Source of the DNA: Cognatilysobacter xinjiangensis
Lineage (GTDB): Bacteria > Pseudomonadota > Gammaproteobacteria > Xanthomonadales > Xanthomonadaceae
DNA: 64,000 nucleotides
Assembly: GCF_014651995.1 (NCBI RefSeq)
Contig: NZ_BMXY01000001.1
Location: 310,001-374,000, forward strand
Reading direction: 5' to 3'
Shown here piece after piece: positions 16,545 through 25,429 of this stretch (the first letter of the stretch is position 1; each line of letters starts with the position of its first letter). A program made the translations under genes and the position numbers. The notes beneath the pieces are model-generated. The model worked only from the letters and a program-made list of their open reading frames with translations, had not been told where the DNA came from and ran no database searches.

Positions 16545-17987
16545 TCAGACCGCCATCGCTCGCGCGCGTGGCGCCTGCGAATCCTGGCTCGCGACCACGG
16601 CCGCCTCGCGCTGGTGATCGCGGGCCGCCTCGTAGGCCGCATCGACGCGCGCTGCGAAGGCCTTGCCGTAGGCGCTGGCGAGGTAAGCATCGAGCGCTTC
16701 GTCGCGAAGGTCGCGATCGCCCTTGATCTCCGACTCCGCGACGATCCCGATCACGCGCTGCAGAATCGGTCGCGGCTGCGCATGCGGTTGCAGATCCTGA
16801 CGCTCGCTCGCGGGCGGCCGATCGCGGACCTCCGCGGGTGTTTCCGGCACCGGCATGATCTCCACCGGTCTGCGCGGATAGCGCGCATCGAGTGCGCTGT
16901 CGATCGGCTCGGCGTCCCTCGCTGCCGGGCTGCGATCCCGGCGGTTGCCGCCGATCGCATCGACCATGCCGCGCCGCGACTCTTCCGGCAGGCCCCTGCG
17001 CTCGTTTCGGCGATAGACGTCGTCGTCGTAGAAGTGCGCGTGTTCGACCGAGCGATGGACGACATCGAGATCCGGTCGCAGGTGCTGCTTGGACAGGAAC
17101 GGGCGGTCGGACAGCGCGTTGAGGAAGTCCACGCCGAGGTTGTAATTACGCCGGGCGAGCCCGTCCTCGCCATAGCTGCCGCCGATGTCGGAATGGCAGC
17201 CGCCGACCATGACGTTGAGGAATCGCCCGCCATGGGTGAAACCGGGATCCATGATCCACGAGCCCTTGAACGCGTCGCGACGCTCGTCCTCGGCGGTGAT
17301 CTGCAGGCCCGTCAGCACCTGCGGCGGCGGCCGGCGATCGCGCTCGTGCGGGATGCCGGTGCCGACGGGGTCGAACAGGAGTTCGGCTTGGGCGATTTGA
17401 TCGCCAGTCATCAGGACCTTGCCGCTGTAGCGCGCATTGACGATCAAGCCGTCGCGATTGCGAGTCAGGTGGCCCTCGTCGACATCGATAATCCCGCGCT
17501 CGGCAACAAGCCTTGCGAAGCCGGCGGCCTGCTCGGCGCCGCGGCTGAAGCCAACGTTCGCAAGGCTGATGCGCACGTTCGAATCTTCAGCCAGCCATTG
17601 CTTCGCCTGCCGGCAGAACTCGACGTACATCGTTTCCAGTCGGGCGTCATAGCTCACACCCAGCGCGCCATCGGCCAGCGCAACCAACGCATTGGACTGC
17701 GTTCCTGGGCCCGGAACGTAATGACTGCCTAGCCCGGGGTGCTGGCGGGAAGCCTCCTTGGTGGCGTCGAACAGCTGGGCCACATTGGTCTGCCCCCGGT
17801 CCGTCTTTCGCATGTCGTTTCCGGTGCCGTCGAAGAACGCGATGAACATGCGCGACGACGGATCTCGACTGTCGTGCAGGACGGGGACAGGCATCCGCGA
17901 GAGTTCGTGCTCCGTGTTGGCGTAGCTCGCAAGGTCGTGAGCATCGGCGGCGTGGCGTGAGACGCCACCCGGATAGCGGCCTTCCAT
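16545..17987 (-). CDS. Tle1/DUF2235-type lipase, probable antibacterial effector
   Basis: This 480-residue protein belongs to the DUF2235 alpha/beta-hydrolase family that includes type VI phospholipase effectors Tle1. Seen are FFDGTGND (51-58, oxyanion/strand-1 signature), the nucleophile elbow VGFSRGAEQ (Ser near 148), LFDPVGTG (Asp near 206) and GGCHSDIGGSY (His near 265). The C-terminal ~150 residues are Pro/Arg-rich, then helical, with no recognised domain. I see no PAAR, VgrG-binding or XVIPCD motif. An AAGGAGAT site precedes the ATG at 17987. A lipoprotein gene lies immediately upstream and a membrane protein gene downstream, a toxin/immunity-like arrangement. Catalytic function is well supported; delivery route and prey are unknown. 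Confidence 0.85.
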   Translation of the reverse strand: MEGRYPGGVSRHAADAHDLASYANTEHELSRMPVPVLHDSRDPSSRMFIAFFDGTGNDMRKTDRGQTNVAQLFDATKEASRQHPGLGSHYVPGPGTQSNALVALADGALGVSYDARLETMYVEFCRQAKQWLAEDSNVRISLANVGFSRGAEQAAGFARLVAERGIIDVDEGHLTRNRDGLIVNARYSGKVLMTGDQIAQAELLFDPVGTGIPHERDRRPPPQVLTGLQITAEDERRDAFKGSWIMDPGFTHGGRFLNVMVGGCHSDIGGSYGEDGLARRNYNLGVDFLNALSDRPFLSKQHLRPDLDVVHRSVEHAHFYDDDVYRRNERRGLPEESRRGMVDAIGGNRRDRSPAARDAEPIDSALDARYPRRPVEIMPVPETPAEVRDRPPASERQDLQPHAQPRPILQRVIGIVAESEIKGDRDLRDEALDAYLASAYGKAFAARVDAAYEAARDHQREAAVVASQDSQAPRARAMAV

Positions 17988-17998
17988 GGCACATCTCC

Positions 17999-18628
17999 TT
18001 AGAGGATCTGTTCAAGCACCAGAACGTTTTCGTCCACGAAATTCGAATAACGATTGCCTGGATCACGCGGCTTTTCGAGTGGAATGTGCGCGCGCATGTA
18101 CAGGCGGACAGTGCGATCGTTGATCTCGACGATGATGTCGGGATTGCCGACCGACGAGTCTCTCCGAATCTCGTCCAAGGGCACGCGGTGACGAATCAGA
18201 CCGTCGGCGAAGATCGTGCCGAGGTCCAGCTCCATGTGAAGTGGATTGCGCTTTGCGTCCTGCCACTCGAGGACGACGGGCCCCTCGAAGTTGCGCAGGC
18301 CGATGTACCCGCCGCGCATGCGCGCGCGAAAGTCGCCCACAGCGTCTTCGAGCGGCCGTTGCCACTCGTCCGGGGAATGGTCGACCACGAGCATCGACCC
18401 GTAACGAACGCGGCAGCCCCACGTACTGAAGCAATAAGCGCCGAAATTGTGCTGCCAGAAGCGCAGCGGACCGTCCGCCACGCGATTCAACGTCGGCGGG
18501 AAATGCCCCGGTGGCGGATAGGTCGGACGGGCGTCGGATGGGGGCATCGGCGTTGCGCATCCCTGCAGGGCGAGGAACAGAAGCGGCGAGGCGAGCGTGG
18601 CAGCGGGCCACGGCGGGCGCTTGGTCAT
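17999..18628 (-). CDS. Lipoprotein, candidate immunity protein for the Tle1-like lipase
   Basis: This 209-residue protein has a lipobox (LLFLALQGC, Cys near 23), so it is expected to be lipid-anchored on the periplasmic side. The mature part contains RFWQHNFGAYCFSTWGCRVRYG and EWQDAKRNPLHMELDLG. No domain is recognised with certainty; the layout is reminiscent of lipoprotein inhibitors (DUF3304-like) encoded beside Tle1 lipases, but the motif match is weak. It stops 11 bases before the lipase start. Base composition is visibly less GC-rich than in flanking genes, with codons such as AAA, AAT, TTC/TTT and ATA, suggesting acquisition by transfer. The ATG at 18628 gives the best signal peptide. 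Confidence 0.6.
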   Translation of the reverse strand: MTKRPPWPAATLASPLLFLALQGCATPMPPSDARPTYPPPGHFPPTLNRVADGPLRFWQHNFGAYCFSTWGCRVRYGSMLVVDHSPDEWQRPLEDAVGDFRARMRGGYIGLRNFEGPVVLEWQDAKRNPLHMELDLGTIFADGLIRHRVPLDEIRRDSSVGNPDIIVEINDRTVRLYMRAHIPLEKPRDPGNRYSNFVDENVLVLEQIL

Positions 18629-18738
18629 GGTCACGGTCCGTGTGGGTCGCGTCGACGGTAGCCGCGGCCACGCATGGAGGTCAAGGCGAGCGGCGCCGCG
18701 GGGGCAGAGCTGCGTACGTCGGCGCTTGCCTCGCACCC

Positions 18739-18769
18739 AAAAAGAAACGGGCCGCTTTCGCGGCCCGTT
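18739..18769 (-). terminator. metK terminator
   Basis: On the minus strand the stem AACGGGCCGC/GCGGCCCGTT with a GAAA loop is followed by TTCTTTTTG. Confidence 0.85.
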
Positions 18770-18795
18770 CCATGTACATCCAAACGCGGGGGCGA

Positions 18796-20007
18796 TTACA
18801 GCCCGGCTTCCTTACGCAGCGCGTCGGCGCGATCGGTCTTTTCCCAAGAGAACGCGGTCGCTGTTTCCGACTTGCCGTCCTGCCCGGTGTAGGTCAGTTC
18901 GTACGGCGCGCGGCCGAAGTGGCCGTAGGCGGCGGTCGGCTGGTACACCGGATGGATCAGGTCGAGCATCTTGACGATGCCGTACGGGCGCAGGTCGAAG
19001 TGCGCGCGGATCAGCTTCTCGATCTGCTCGTCGGAGATCTTGCCGGTGCCGAACGTGGTGACCGAGATCGAGGTCGGCTCGGCGACGCCGATCGCGTACG
19101 ACACCTGCACCTCGCAGCGCTCGGCGATGCCGGCGGCCACGATGTTCTTGGCGACGTAGCGCGCGGCGTAGGCGGCCGAGCGGTCGACCTTCGACGGATC
19201 CTTGCCCGAGAACGCGCCGCCGCCGTGGCGGGCCATGCCGCCGTAGGTGTCGACGATGATCTTGCGGCCGGTCAGGCCGCAGTCGCCCACCGGACCGCCG
19301 ATCACGAAGATGCCGGTCGGGTTGATGTGCACCTTGTGCTTGGGCAGCGCCGACAGCCATTCCTCCGGCAGCACCGGCTTCAGGATCTCCTCGTAGACGG
19401 CCTCGACGAGGTCCTTCTGCGCGATGTCCGGATCGTGCTGGGTCGACAGCACCACGGCATCGAGACCCTGCACCTTGTGGTTGGCGTCGTAGCGCAGCGT
19501 GACCTGCGATTTCGCGTCCGGGCGCAGCCAGTTCAGCGTGCCGTTCTTGCGCACGCGCGCCTGCTGCTCGACGAGGCGGTGGCTGTAGTACAGCGGCGCG
19601 GGCATGAACTCCGGCGCTTCGTCGCAGGCGTAGCCGAACATCAGGCCCTGGTCGCCCGCGCCCTGTTCTTCCGGCGAGGTGCGATCCACGCCAGCGGCGA
19701 TGTCCGGCGACTGCTTGCCGAGCATGTTGATGATCGCGCAGGTGTGGCCGTCGAAGCCGACGTTCGAGTTGTCATAGCCGATCGCGTTGATCACGTTGCG
19801 GGCGAGCGACTCGATGTCGACCCAGGCCGACGTCGTGACTTCGCCGGCGACGATCGCGGCGCCGGTCTTCACCATCGTCTCGCAGGCCACGCGGGCGCGC
19901 TTGTCCTGCGCGAGGATCGCGTCGAGGACGGCGTCGGAGATCTGGTCGGCGATCTTGTCCGGATGGCCTTCGGAGACCGATTCGGAGGTGAAGAGATAGC
20001 TGGACAT
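18796..20007 (-). CDS. metK: S-adenosylmethionine synthetase MetK
   Basis: This 403-residue cytoplasmic enzyme makes S-adenosylmethionine from methionine and ATP. The sequence starts [26 protein letters not shown] (methionine/ATP-binding His). It also contains [24 protein letters not shown] (the first ATP-binding hexapeptide GAGDQG), [28 protein letters not shown] (including the phosphate-loop GGGAFSGKD) and [25 protein letters not shown] precedes the ATG. No SAM-type aptamer was recognised in the 137 bp upstream, although metX in this window has one. The gene ends at its own terminator. Confidence 0.98.
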   Translation of the reverse strand: MSSYLFTSESVSEGHPDKIADQISDAVLDAILAQDKRARVACETMVKTGAAIVAGEVTTSAWVDIESLARNVINAIGYDNSNVGFDGHTCAIINMLGKQSPDIAAGVDRTSPEEQGAGDQGLMFGYACDEAPEFMPAPLYYSHRLVEQQARVRKNGTLNWLRPDAKSQVTLRYDANHKVQGLDAVVLSTQHDPDIAQKDLVEAVYEEILKPVLPEEWLSALPKHKVHINPTGIFVIGGPVGDCGLTGRKIIVDTYGGMARHGGGAFSGKDPSKVDRSAAYAARYVAKNIVAAGIAERCEVQVSYAIGVAEPTSISVTTFGTGKISDEQIEKLIRAHFDLRPYGIVKMLDLIHPVYQPTAAYGHFGRAPYELTYTGQDGKSETATAFSWEKTDRADALRKEAGL

Positions 20008-20144
20008 CGGCTATATCCTTGTATTCGAATGAAAGGATGGCCGCGCATGATACAGGCTCGGCCCCGCCCGCGCATTCTGCGCGCGGTGCCATTCCGTTCC
20101 GGTCAAGGAAACGCCACGGCCGCCCGGGCGGCTAGCATCGCGCG

Positions 20145-21188
20145 ATGGATTCGCTGACCCAGATCGTGCTCGGCGCCGCGGTGGCCGCCGCCGTCGCGCC
20201 GCCGCGTCATCGCCGGGCCGCGCTGCTGGCGGGCGCCGCGCTCGGGACGCTGCCCGACCTCGACGTGCTGCTGATCAACCCGTTCACTGACGACCCCGTC
20301 GCGCGGATGACCTGGCATCGCAGCTTCAGCCATTCGCTGTTCGTCCTGCCGATCCTGGGGACGCTGCTGTGGGCCTGGCTGCGCTCGCGCGGCGGACGCG
20401 TGGCCGAGGCGCCGCGGCGCTGGTTCTGGGCGATGCAGCTGGCGCTCGTCACGCATCCGCTGCTGGACGCGTTCACCGTCTACGGCACGCAGCTGCTGTG
20501 GCCATTGCACCCGCCGCCGACGATGTGGTCGAGCGTCTTCATCGTCGATCCGCTCTACACCGTGTGGCTGATCATCGGCTGCGCCACGGCGTGGTGGCTG
20601 CGCGAGCGCCGCGGTGCGCAGCGTGCACTGGTCGTCGCGTTGGTGCTGAGCACCGGCTATCTCGGCTGGTCGCTCGTCGCGAAGTCGATCGTCGACCGCC
20701 AGGCCGGGCGCGATCTCGCGGCCCTCGGGCTCGCCGATGCGCCGCGCTTCTCGGTGCCGATGCCGTTCAACACGCTGCTCTGGCGCGTCGTCGCGATGAC
20801 GCCGGACGGCTTCGTCGAGGGCGAGCGCTCGATCGTGGCCGATCGCGGGCCCATGCGCTTCCGCCGCTACCGCTCGGACGTCGAAGCACTGCAGGCGGTG
20901 TCGGCGCTGCCCGCGGTGCGGCGGCTCGCCTGGTTCAACCGCGGCTTCATGAAGGCGGAGGTGCGCGACGGCCGGCTCGTGCTGAGCGACCTGCGCATGG
21001 GCGCCGAGCCGGACTACACGTTCCGCTTCGCCGTCGCGCGCCGCGATGCGCGGGGGCGATGGTCGGCGGTCCCGCCCGAGCAGCCGCAGTGGCCGTGGGA
21101 GGCGACGCGCCGGCTGCCGGACATGTGGCATCGCATCTGGGCCGAGCCGATCGTGGCGGGCGCACGCGGCGCGGACGCGCGTCAGTAG
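20145..21188 (+). CDS. YdjM/DUF457 membrane-bound metal-dependent hydrolase
   Basis: This 347-residue inner-membrane protein starts MDSLTQIVLGAAVAAAVAP, which is characteristic of the YbcI/YdjM (LexA-regulated hydrolase) family. Putative metal ligands are in GTLPDLDVL, WHRSFSHSLF and THPLLDAFTVYGTQLLWP. About four transmembrane segments lie in the first 190 residues. A soluble C-terminal domain of about 150 residues (from FSVPMPFNTLLWRVV) follows. The substrate is unknown in the family. The 3' end overlaps the convergent methyltransferase gene by seven bases. Confidence 0.82.
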   Translation: MDSLTQIVLGAAVAAAVAPPRHRRAALLAGAALGTLPDLDVLLINPFTDDPVARMTWHRSFSHSLFVLPILGTLLWAWLRSRGGRVAEAPRRWFWAMQLALVTHPLLDAFTVYGTQLLWPLHPPPTMWSSVFIVDPLYTVWLIIGCATAWWLRERRGAQRALVVALVLSTGYLGWSLVAKSIVDRQAGRDLAALGLADAPRFSVPMPFNTLLWRVVAMTPDGFVEGERSIVADRGPMRFRRYRSDVEALQAVSALPAVRRLAWFNRGFMKAEVRDGRLVLSDLRMGAEPDYTFRFAVARRDARGRWSAVPPEQPQWPWEATRRLPDMWHRIWAEPIVAGARGADARQ

Positions 21189-22009
21189 ACGACCGCGCGG
21201 GCCTGCACGAAGGCGTAGAAGAACACCGCCTTCGGGTCGTTCTGCACCTGGTGCATCTCGCGGCGCATGCCGTCGACGATCTCCTGCGTGACCGCGCCCG
21301 CCTCGACGAGCTTGTCGGCGGCCGACAGCAGCAGTTCCTCCCAGAAGCCGATCATCACCTTGCGGCGCGCCGGCTCGCGGTTGTCGAAATAGAAGGTCTT
21401 GAGCTCGGTGGTGACGTCGCGATAGCCCCCTGCCAGCAGCAGGTTGCCGAGCTTCGCGCCCACGAACGGGTCGCCGCCGTGCTCGTGCTGGAAGTCGTTG
21501 AACGCCATCCAGTAACGCCAGACGTTGGGCGAATACGGATCAAGCAGGAACGAGGAGTTCATCACCTCGGTGATGTAGACCGGCGAGCCCGGCGCGAGCA
21601 CGCGGCGCACCTCGCTCAGCACGCGCGCGGGCGAGGGCACGTGCTCGAGCACCCAGCACAGGAACGCAGCGTCGAAGCTGCGCGGCTCGAACGGCAGATC
21701 ACCGGCATCGGCCTGTTGCAGCGTGTAGCGGTCGGCGAGGTGCGGCATGCCGCCTAGGTGCTCGCGCGCGGCGGCGAGCTGCGCGTCGCTCAGGTCGACG
21801 CAGGTGGCGTGCAGCTCGGGAAAGCGGCGCAGGAGGATCTCGGTCTGCGCGCCCACGCCGCTGCCGACCTCCAGCAGGTGCCGCGCGCCGGTGTAGTCGA
21901 TGTTGCGGAAGATCGTCGATTCGGCGATGCGCGCCTGCTTCATGAGCCGCGCCTGCTCGGTGCGCGAAAAGCCGTGCAGGTAGACGGCGGCGTCGTTCGT
22001 GTCGGTCAT
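21182..22009 (-). CDS. Class I SAM-dependent methyltransferase
   Basis: This 275-residue protein has a Rossmann-type SAM-binding core. Motif I is HLLEVGSGVGAQTEIL, the acidic loop is CVDLSDAQLAAA, motif II/III is QQADAGDLPFEPRSFDAAFLCWVLEHV, and the post-motif is LAPGSPVYITEVMN. The remaining C-terminal part (YSPNVWRYWMAFNDFQHEHGGDPFVG) is typical of a family of small-molecule methyltransferases. The substrate cannot be named from sequence. It lies 55 bp downstream of dusB on the same strand and may be the last gene of that operon. Confidence 0.85.
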   Translation of the reverse strand: MTDTNDAAVYLHGFSRTEQARLMKQARIAESTIFRNIDYTGARHLLEVGSGVGAQTEILLRRFPELHATCVDLSDAQLAAAREHLGGMPHLADRYTLQQADAGDLPFEPRSFDAAFLCWVLEHVPSPARVLSEVRRVLAPGSPVYITEVMNSSFLLDPYSPNVWRYWMAFNDFQHEHGGDPFVGAKLGNLLLAGGYRDVTTELKTFYFDNREPARRKVMIGFWEELLLSAADKLVEAGAVTQEIVDGMRREMHQVQNDPKAVFFYAFVQARAVVY

Positions 22010-22064
22010 GGCGGAACTCCTGGTGCGCGGATTCCCGCGTCGCGCCCGGAAAGCCGCCGTGAGG

Positions 22065-23060
22065 TCAGGCCGCTTCCCGTGCCGGCGGCTCGCCGGCGAT
22101 CAGCGCGTCGAAGTAGTCGCGGGTGAGGCGCGACTGTGCCTCGGCCGTTTCCGCGCGATTGACCACGGCGCGGAACGCCGCGTTCTCCGGCCGGTCCTTG
22201 GCGTACCAGCCCAGGTGCTTGCGGGCGATGCGCACGCCGGAGATCTCGCCGTAGAAGGCATGCAGCGCGTCGAGATGGCCGAGCAGCACGTCGCGCACTT
22301 CCTCAAGCGACGGCGGTGGCAGTTCCTCGCCGGTGGCGAGGTAATGCGCGACCTCGCGGAAGATCCACGGCCGACCCTGCGCGGCGCGGCCGATCATCAC
22401 CGCATCGCAGCCGGTGTACGCCAGGACATCGGCGGCCTTGCGCGGCGAATCGACGTCGCCGTTCGCGACCACCGGGATCGACAGCGCGGCCTTGACCATC
22501 GCGATCGTGTCGTATTCGGCGAACCCGGTGTATTGCTGGTCGCGCGTGCGGCCGTGGATCGCGAGCGAGGCGATGCCTGCGCTTTCGGCGATGCGCGCGA
22601 TCGTCAGCGCGTTCTTCGCGTCCGCCGCCCATCCCGTGCGGATCTTCAGCGTCACCGGCACGTCGACCGCGTTCACCACGGCATCCAGGATGCGGCCGAC
22701 CAGCGCCTCGTCGCGCATCAGCGCCGAGCCCGCCCAGGCATTGCAGACTTTCTTGGCCGGGCAGCCCATGTTGATGTCGATGATCTGCGCGCCGTGCTCG
22801 ACGTTGTAGCGCGCGGCCTCGGCCATCACCTCGGGGACCGTGCCGGCGATCTGCACGCTGATCGGCGCGGGCTCGTCGACGTGATCCATGCGGTGGCGCG
22901 ACTTCGCCGTGTTCCAGAAACGCGGGTCGGAGGTCGTCATTTCCGACACGCACAGCCCGGCGCCCAGCCGCTTGCACAGCAGCCGGAAGGGTTTGTCGGT
23001 AACGCCCGCCATGGGCGCGAGGACCACGCGGGGCGCGATCTCATAGGGGCCGATGCGCAT
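22065..23060 (-). CDS. dusB: tRNA-dihydrouridine synthase DusB
   Basis: This 331-residue FMN enzyme reduces specific uridines in the tRNA D-loop. The TIM-barrel start is MRIGPYEIAPRVVLAPMAGVTDKPFR. The catalytic cysteine lies in INMGCPAKKVCNAWAGSAL, and the FMN/substrate parts are TLKIRTGW, AIHGRTRDQQYTG, VANGDVDSP and DAVMIGRAAQGRPWIF. This combination, with the length, fits DusB rather than DusA or DusC. In many gammaproteobacteria dusB is followed by fis; here a methyltransferase gene follows instead. It starts 22 bp after the ribokinase stop, so it is probably cotranscribed. Confidence 0.95.
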   Translation of the reverse strand: MRIGPYEIAPRVVLAPMAGVTDKPFRLLCKRLGAGLCVSEMTTSDPRFWNTAKSRHRMDHVDEPAPISVQIAGTVPEVMAEAARYNVEHGAQIIDINMGCPAKKVCNAWAGSALMRDEALVGRILDAVVNAVDVPVTLKIRTGWAADAKNALTIARIAESAGIASLAIHGRTRDQQYTGFAEYDTIAMVKAALSIPVVANGDVDSPRKAADVLAYTGCDAVMIGRAAQGRPWIFREVAHYLATGEELPPPSLEEVRDVLLGHLDALHAFYGEISGVRIARKHLGWYAKDRPENAAFRAVVNRAETAEAQSRLTRDYFDALIAGEPPAREAA

Positions 23061-23082
23061 GTCGCGATTCTACGCGCCGGGC

Positions 23083-24063
23083 TCAGGCGGGGCCGGCGGC
23101 ATCCGGGAAGCGGGCGGCGACGTCGGCATGCGAGGGCATCGATAGCGCAGCGCCCGGTCGTTCGGTCGACAGGCCGGCATAGGCGACTGCATAAGCCGCA
23201 TGCGCCGCGAACGGCCGCTCGGGCGCCGCCGCGAGCGAGGCCGCGAGCGCGCCGTTGAACGCATCGCCGGCGCCCGTCGTGTCGACCACCGCGACCTTGC
23301 AGGCGGGCACGCGGTAGCAGGCGTCGCCGTCGCCACGCAGCACATCCGACGCGTGCGAGATGAAGACGCCGGCCGCGCCGAGCGTCACCACCACGCTGCC
23401 CCGCGGCAGCAGGCGTCGGCAGTGCGCGTGCAGGTCGGTGTCGGTGCTGGCGGCGAGCGTGTTGGGGTCGAGAGCCACGCCCAGGTGCGTACGCACCAGC
23501 GCGGCGAACTCGGTCTCGTTCGGCGTCAGCAGGTCGACCTGGTCGAGAAGCGATGCCGGGACCGCGGCATTCGCCGGGGCAGGGTTGAGGATCGCCAGCG
23601 CACCGGCGGCACGAGCCGCGGCGAAGGCGGCCTGCGCGCCGGCCGCGGGCGTCTCGAGCTGCGACAGCACCACGCGCGGCGGCTCGCCGTCGAACGCGGC
23701 CTGGACGTGCGCGGCGTCCAGTGCGTCGTTCGCGCCGGGCGCCACCACGATGGAGTTGCGGCCGTTGGCGTCGACGAAGATGCCGGCCGAGCCGGTGGGT
23801 GCATCGGCCACAGCGTCGCGCAGGTCGATGCCGTCGGCGACGGCCAGTGCGCACGCGTACTGGCCGCCCGCGTCGTCGCCGAGTGCGCAGGCGAAGCGCG
23901 TCGCGACGCCGGAACGTGCGGACGCGACGGCCTGGTTGAATCCCTTGCCGCCCGGGCCGCTGGCGTACGCGCCCGAGCGCGTCTCGCCCGGCGCGGGCAG
24001 GGCATCGAGCGTCCACACGTGGTCGACGTTGAAGCTGCCGACCACCACGACCGTCGCGCCCAT
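23083..24063 (-). CDS. rbsK: Ribokinase RbsK-like PfkB-family kinase
   Basis: This 326-residue sugar kinase phosphorylates ribose to ribose-5-phosphate in the cytoplasm (or a close substrate). The PfkB signature 1 appears as ASGPGGKGFNQAVASARSG and signature 2 as VVDTTGAGDAFNGALA, which includes the catalytic Asp and the anion hole GAGD. NPAPANAAVP and LTPNETEFAAL are also ribokinase-typical. It follows the nucleoside permease gene with only three bases between them. The two therefore likely act together, the permease importing nucleosides and the kinase trapping the ribose released from them. No nucleosidase gene is seen in the window. Confidence 0.88.
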   Translation of the reverse strand: MGATVVVVGSFNVDHVWTLDALPAPGETRSGAYASGPGGKGFNQAVASARSGVATRFACALGDDAGGQYACALAVADGIDLRDAVADAPTGSAGIFVDANGRNSIVVAPGANDALDAAHVQAAFDGEPPRVVLSQLETPAAGAQAAFAAARAAGALAILNPAPANAAVPASLLDQVDLLTPNETEFAALVRTHLGVALDPNTLAASTDTDLHAHCRRLLPRGSVVVTLGAAGVFISHASDVLRGDGDACYRVPACKVAVVDTTGAGDAFNGALAASLAAAPERPFAAHAAYAVAYAGLSTERPGAALSMPSHADVAARFPDAAGPA

Positions 24064-24066
24064 CGG

Positions 24067-25344
24067 TCAGGGATTGTTGACGTCGGCCGCGCCGTGCACC
24101 GCGACGCGCGCGCCAGCGTCGTGGCGATGGCGGAACAGCGGCACGAACAGCACGGCCATGGCCAGCGCGTAAAGCGCGAACGCCGACCAGATGCCGTGCC
24201 AGTCCTTCGCGCCGTCGGCGCCGGTGAAGAACGCATCGATGACGTAGCCCGATACCAGGCTGCCCAGCACCGCGCCGATGCCGTTGGTCATCACCATGAA
24301 GAGGCCCTGCGCGCTGGCGCGGATCGTCGGATCGCTCTGCTGCTCGACGAACAGGCTGCCCGAGATGTTGAAGAAGTCGAAGGCCATGCCGTAGACGATG
24401 CAGCTCAGGATGATCATCCACAGGCCTGCACCCGGGTCGCCGTAGGCGAGCAGGCCGAAGCGCAGGAACCACGCGATCATCGAGATCGTCATCACCGTCT
24501 TGATGCCGAAGCGGCGCAGGAAGAACGGGATGGTCAGGATGAACAGCGTTTCGCTGATCTGCGAGATCGACATGATGATCGCGGGGTACTTCACCGCGAG
24601 GCTGTCGGCATAGGTCGGGTCGGCGCTGAACTCGCCGAGGAACGTGCCGCCGTACGCATTGGTGAGCTGCAGGGCCGCGCCCAGCATCATCGCGAAGATG
24701 AAGAACACCGCCATGTTGCGGTCGCGGAACAGGCGGAACGAAGACAGGCCGAGCACGTCCACCATCGAACGGCTGTCGCCGCGCACGAGCTTGGGCGGGC
24801 AGGGCGGCAGGGTGAAGGCGTACAGGCCCAGCGCGACGGCGGCGCCGGCGGCGATGTAGAACTGGCCGGGCGAGGTTTCGAGGCCGAGCAGGCTGGTCGT
24901 CCACAGCGCGGCGATGAAGCCGACGGTGCCCCAGACGCGGATCGGCGGGTAGTCGCGCACGACGTCCATGCCTTCGCGCTTGAGCGCGTTGTAAGCCACC
25001 GCGATGCCGAGCGCGAGCGTCGGCATGTAGCAGCACATGGTCAGCATCATGAGCCCGATCAGCGCGCGCGGGCTGTCCATCAGCGGCACGCAGGCCAGCA
25101 GGATGCCGCCGGCGATGTGCAGCACGCCGTACAGGCGCTCGGCGTTGATCTTGCGGTCGGCCAGTACGCCCATCAGCGCCGGCATGAACAGCGACGCGAA
25201 GCCCATCGTCGAGAACACCCAGCCGAACTCGGTGCCCGACCAGCCCCGGTTCTCGAACCAGTAGCGCCCGATGGTGATGAGCCAGGCCCCCCAGATGTAG
25301 AACTGGAGGAAGTTCATCAGCGTGAGGCGGAGCTTGAGGTTCAC
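24067..25344 (-). CDS. NHS-family nucleoside:H+ symporter (NupG/XapB-like)
   Basis: This 425-residue MFS-related permease has about twelve transmembrane segments. The N-terminus LRLTLMNFLQFYIWGAWLITIGRYWF and the segments FGWVFSTMGFASLFMPALMGVLADR and RVWGTVGFIAA match the NupG/XapB nucleoside transporter family. The chosen GTG start at 25344 has AGGA seven bases upstream. An ATG 15 codons earlier would add a charged, non-homologous extension. The ribokinase gene follows after three bases, indicating an operon for nucleoside or ribose use. The exact nucleoside is unknown. Confidence 0.85.
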   Translation of the reverse strand: MNLKLRLTLMNFLQFYIWGAWLITIGRYWFENRGWSGTEFGWVFSTMGFASLFMPALMGVLADRKINAERLYGVLHIAGGILLACVPLMDSPRALIGLMMLTMCCYMPTLALGIAVAYNALKREGMDVVRDYPPIRVWGTVGFIAALWTTSLLGLETSPGQFYIAAGAAVALGLYAFTLPPCPPKLVRGDSRSMVDVLGLSSFRLFRDRNMAVFFIFAMMLGAALQLTNAYGGTFLGEFSADPTYADSLAVKYPAIIMSISQISETLFILTIPFFLRRFGIKTVMTISMIAWFLRFGLLAYGDPGAGLWMIILSCIVYGMAFDFFNISGSLFVEQQSDPTIRASAQGLFMVMTNGIGAVLGSLVSGYVIDAFFTGADGAKDWHGIWSAFALYALAMAVLFVPLFRHRHDAGARVAVHGAADVNNP

Positions 25345-25429
25345 GGGCGGTCCTGGTGCGGCGCGGAAGTCGCCGCAGCGTAGAGGCAAAAGCGGCCGTG
25401 GTGAAGACGCCGGCCGCGCGGGAAGCTGA

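Noticed and set aside
17000-17987. XVIPCD (Xanthomonas T4SS effector) tail on the lipase
   Set aside because: The C-terminal helices lack the family's recognisable GLxRIDHV-type and Gln-rich segments, so a type IV delivery claim is not supported.
20008-20144. SAM-type riboswitch before metK
   Set aside because: No conserved SAM-I, SAM-II or SAH blocks were recognised in the 137-bp leader.
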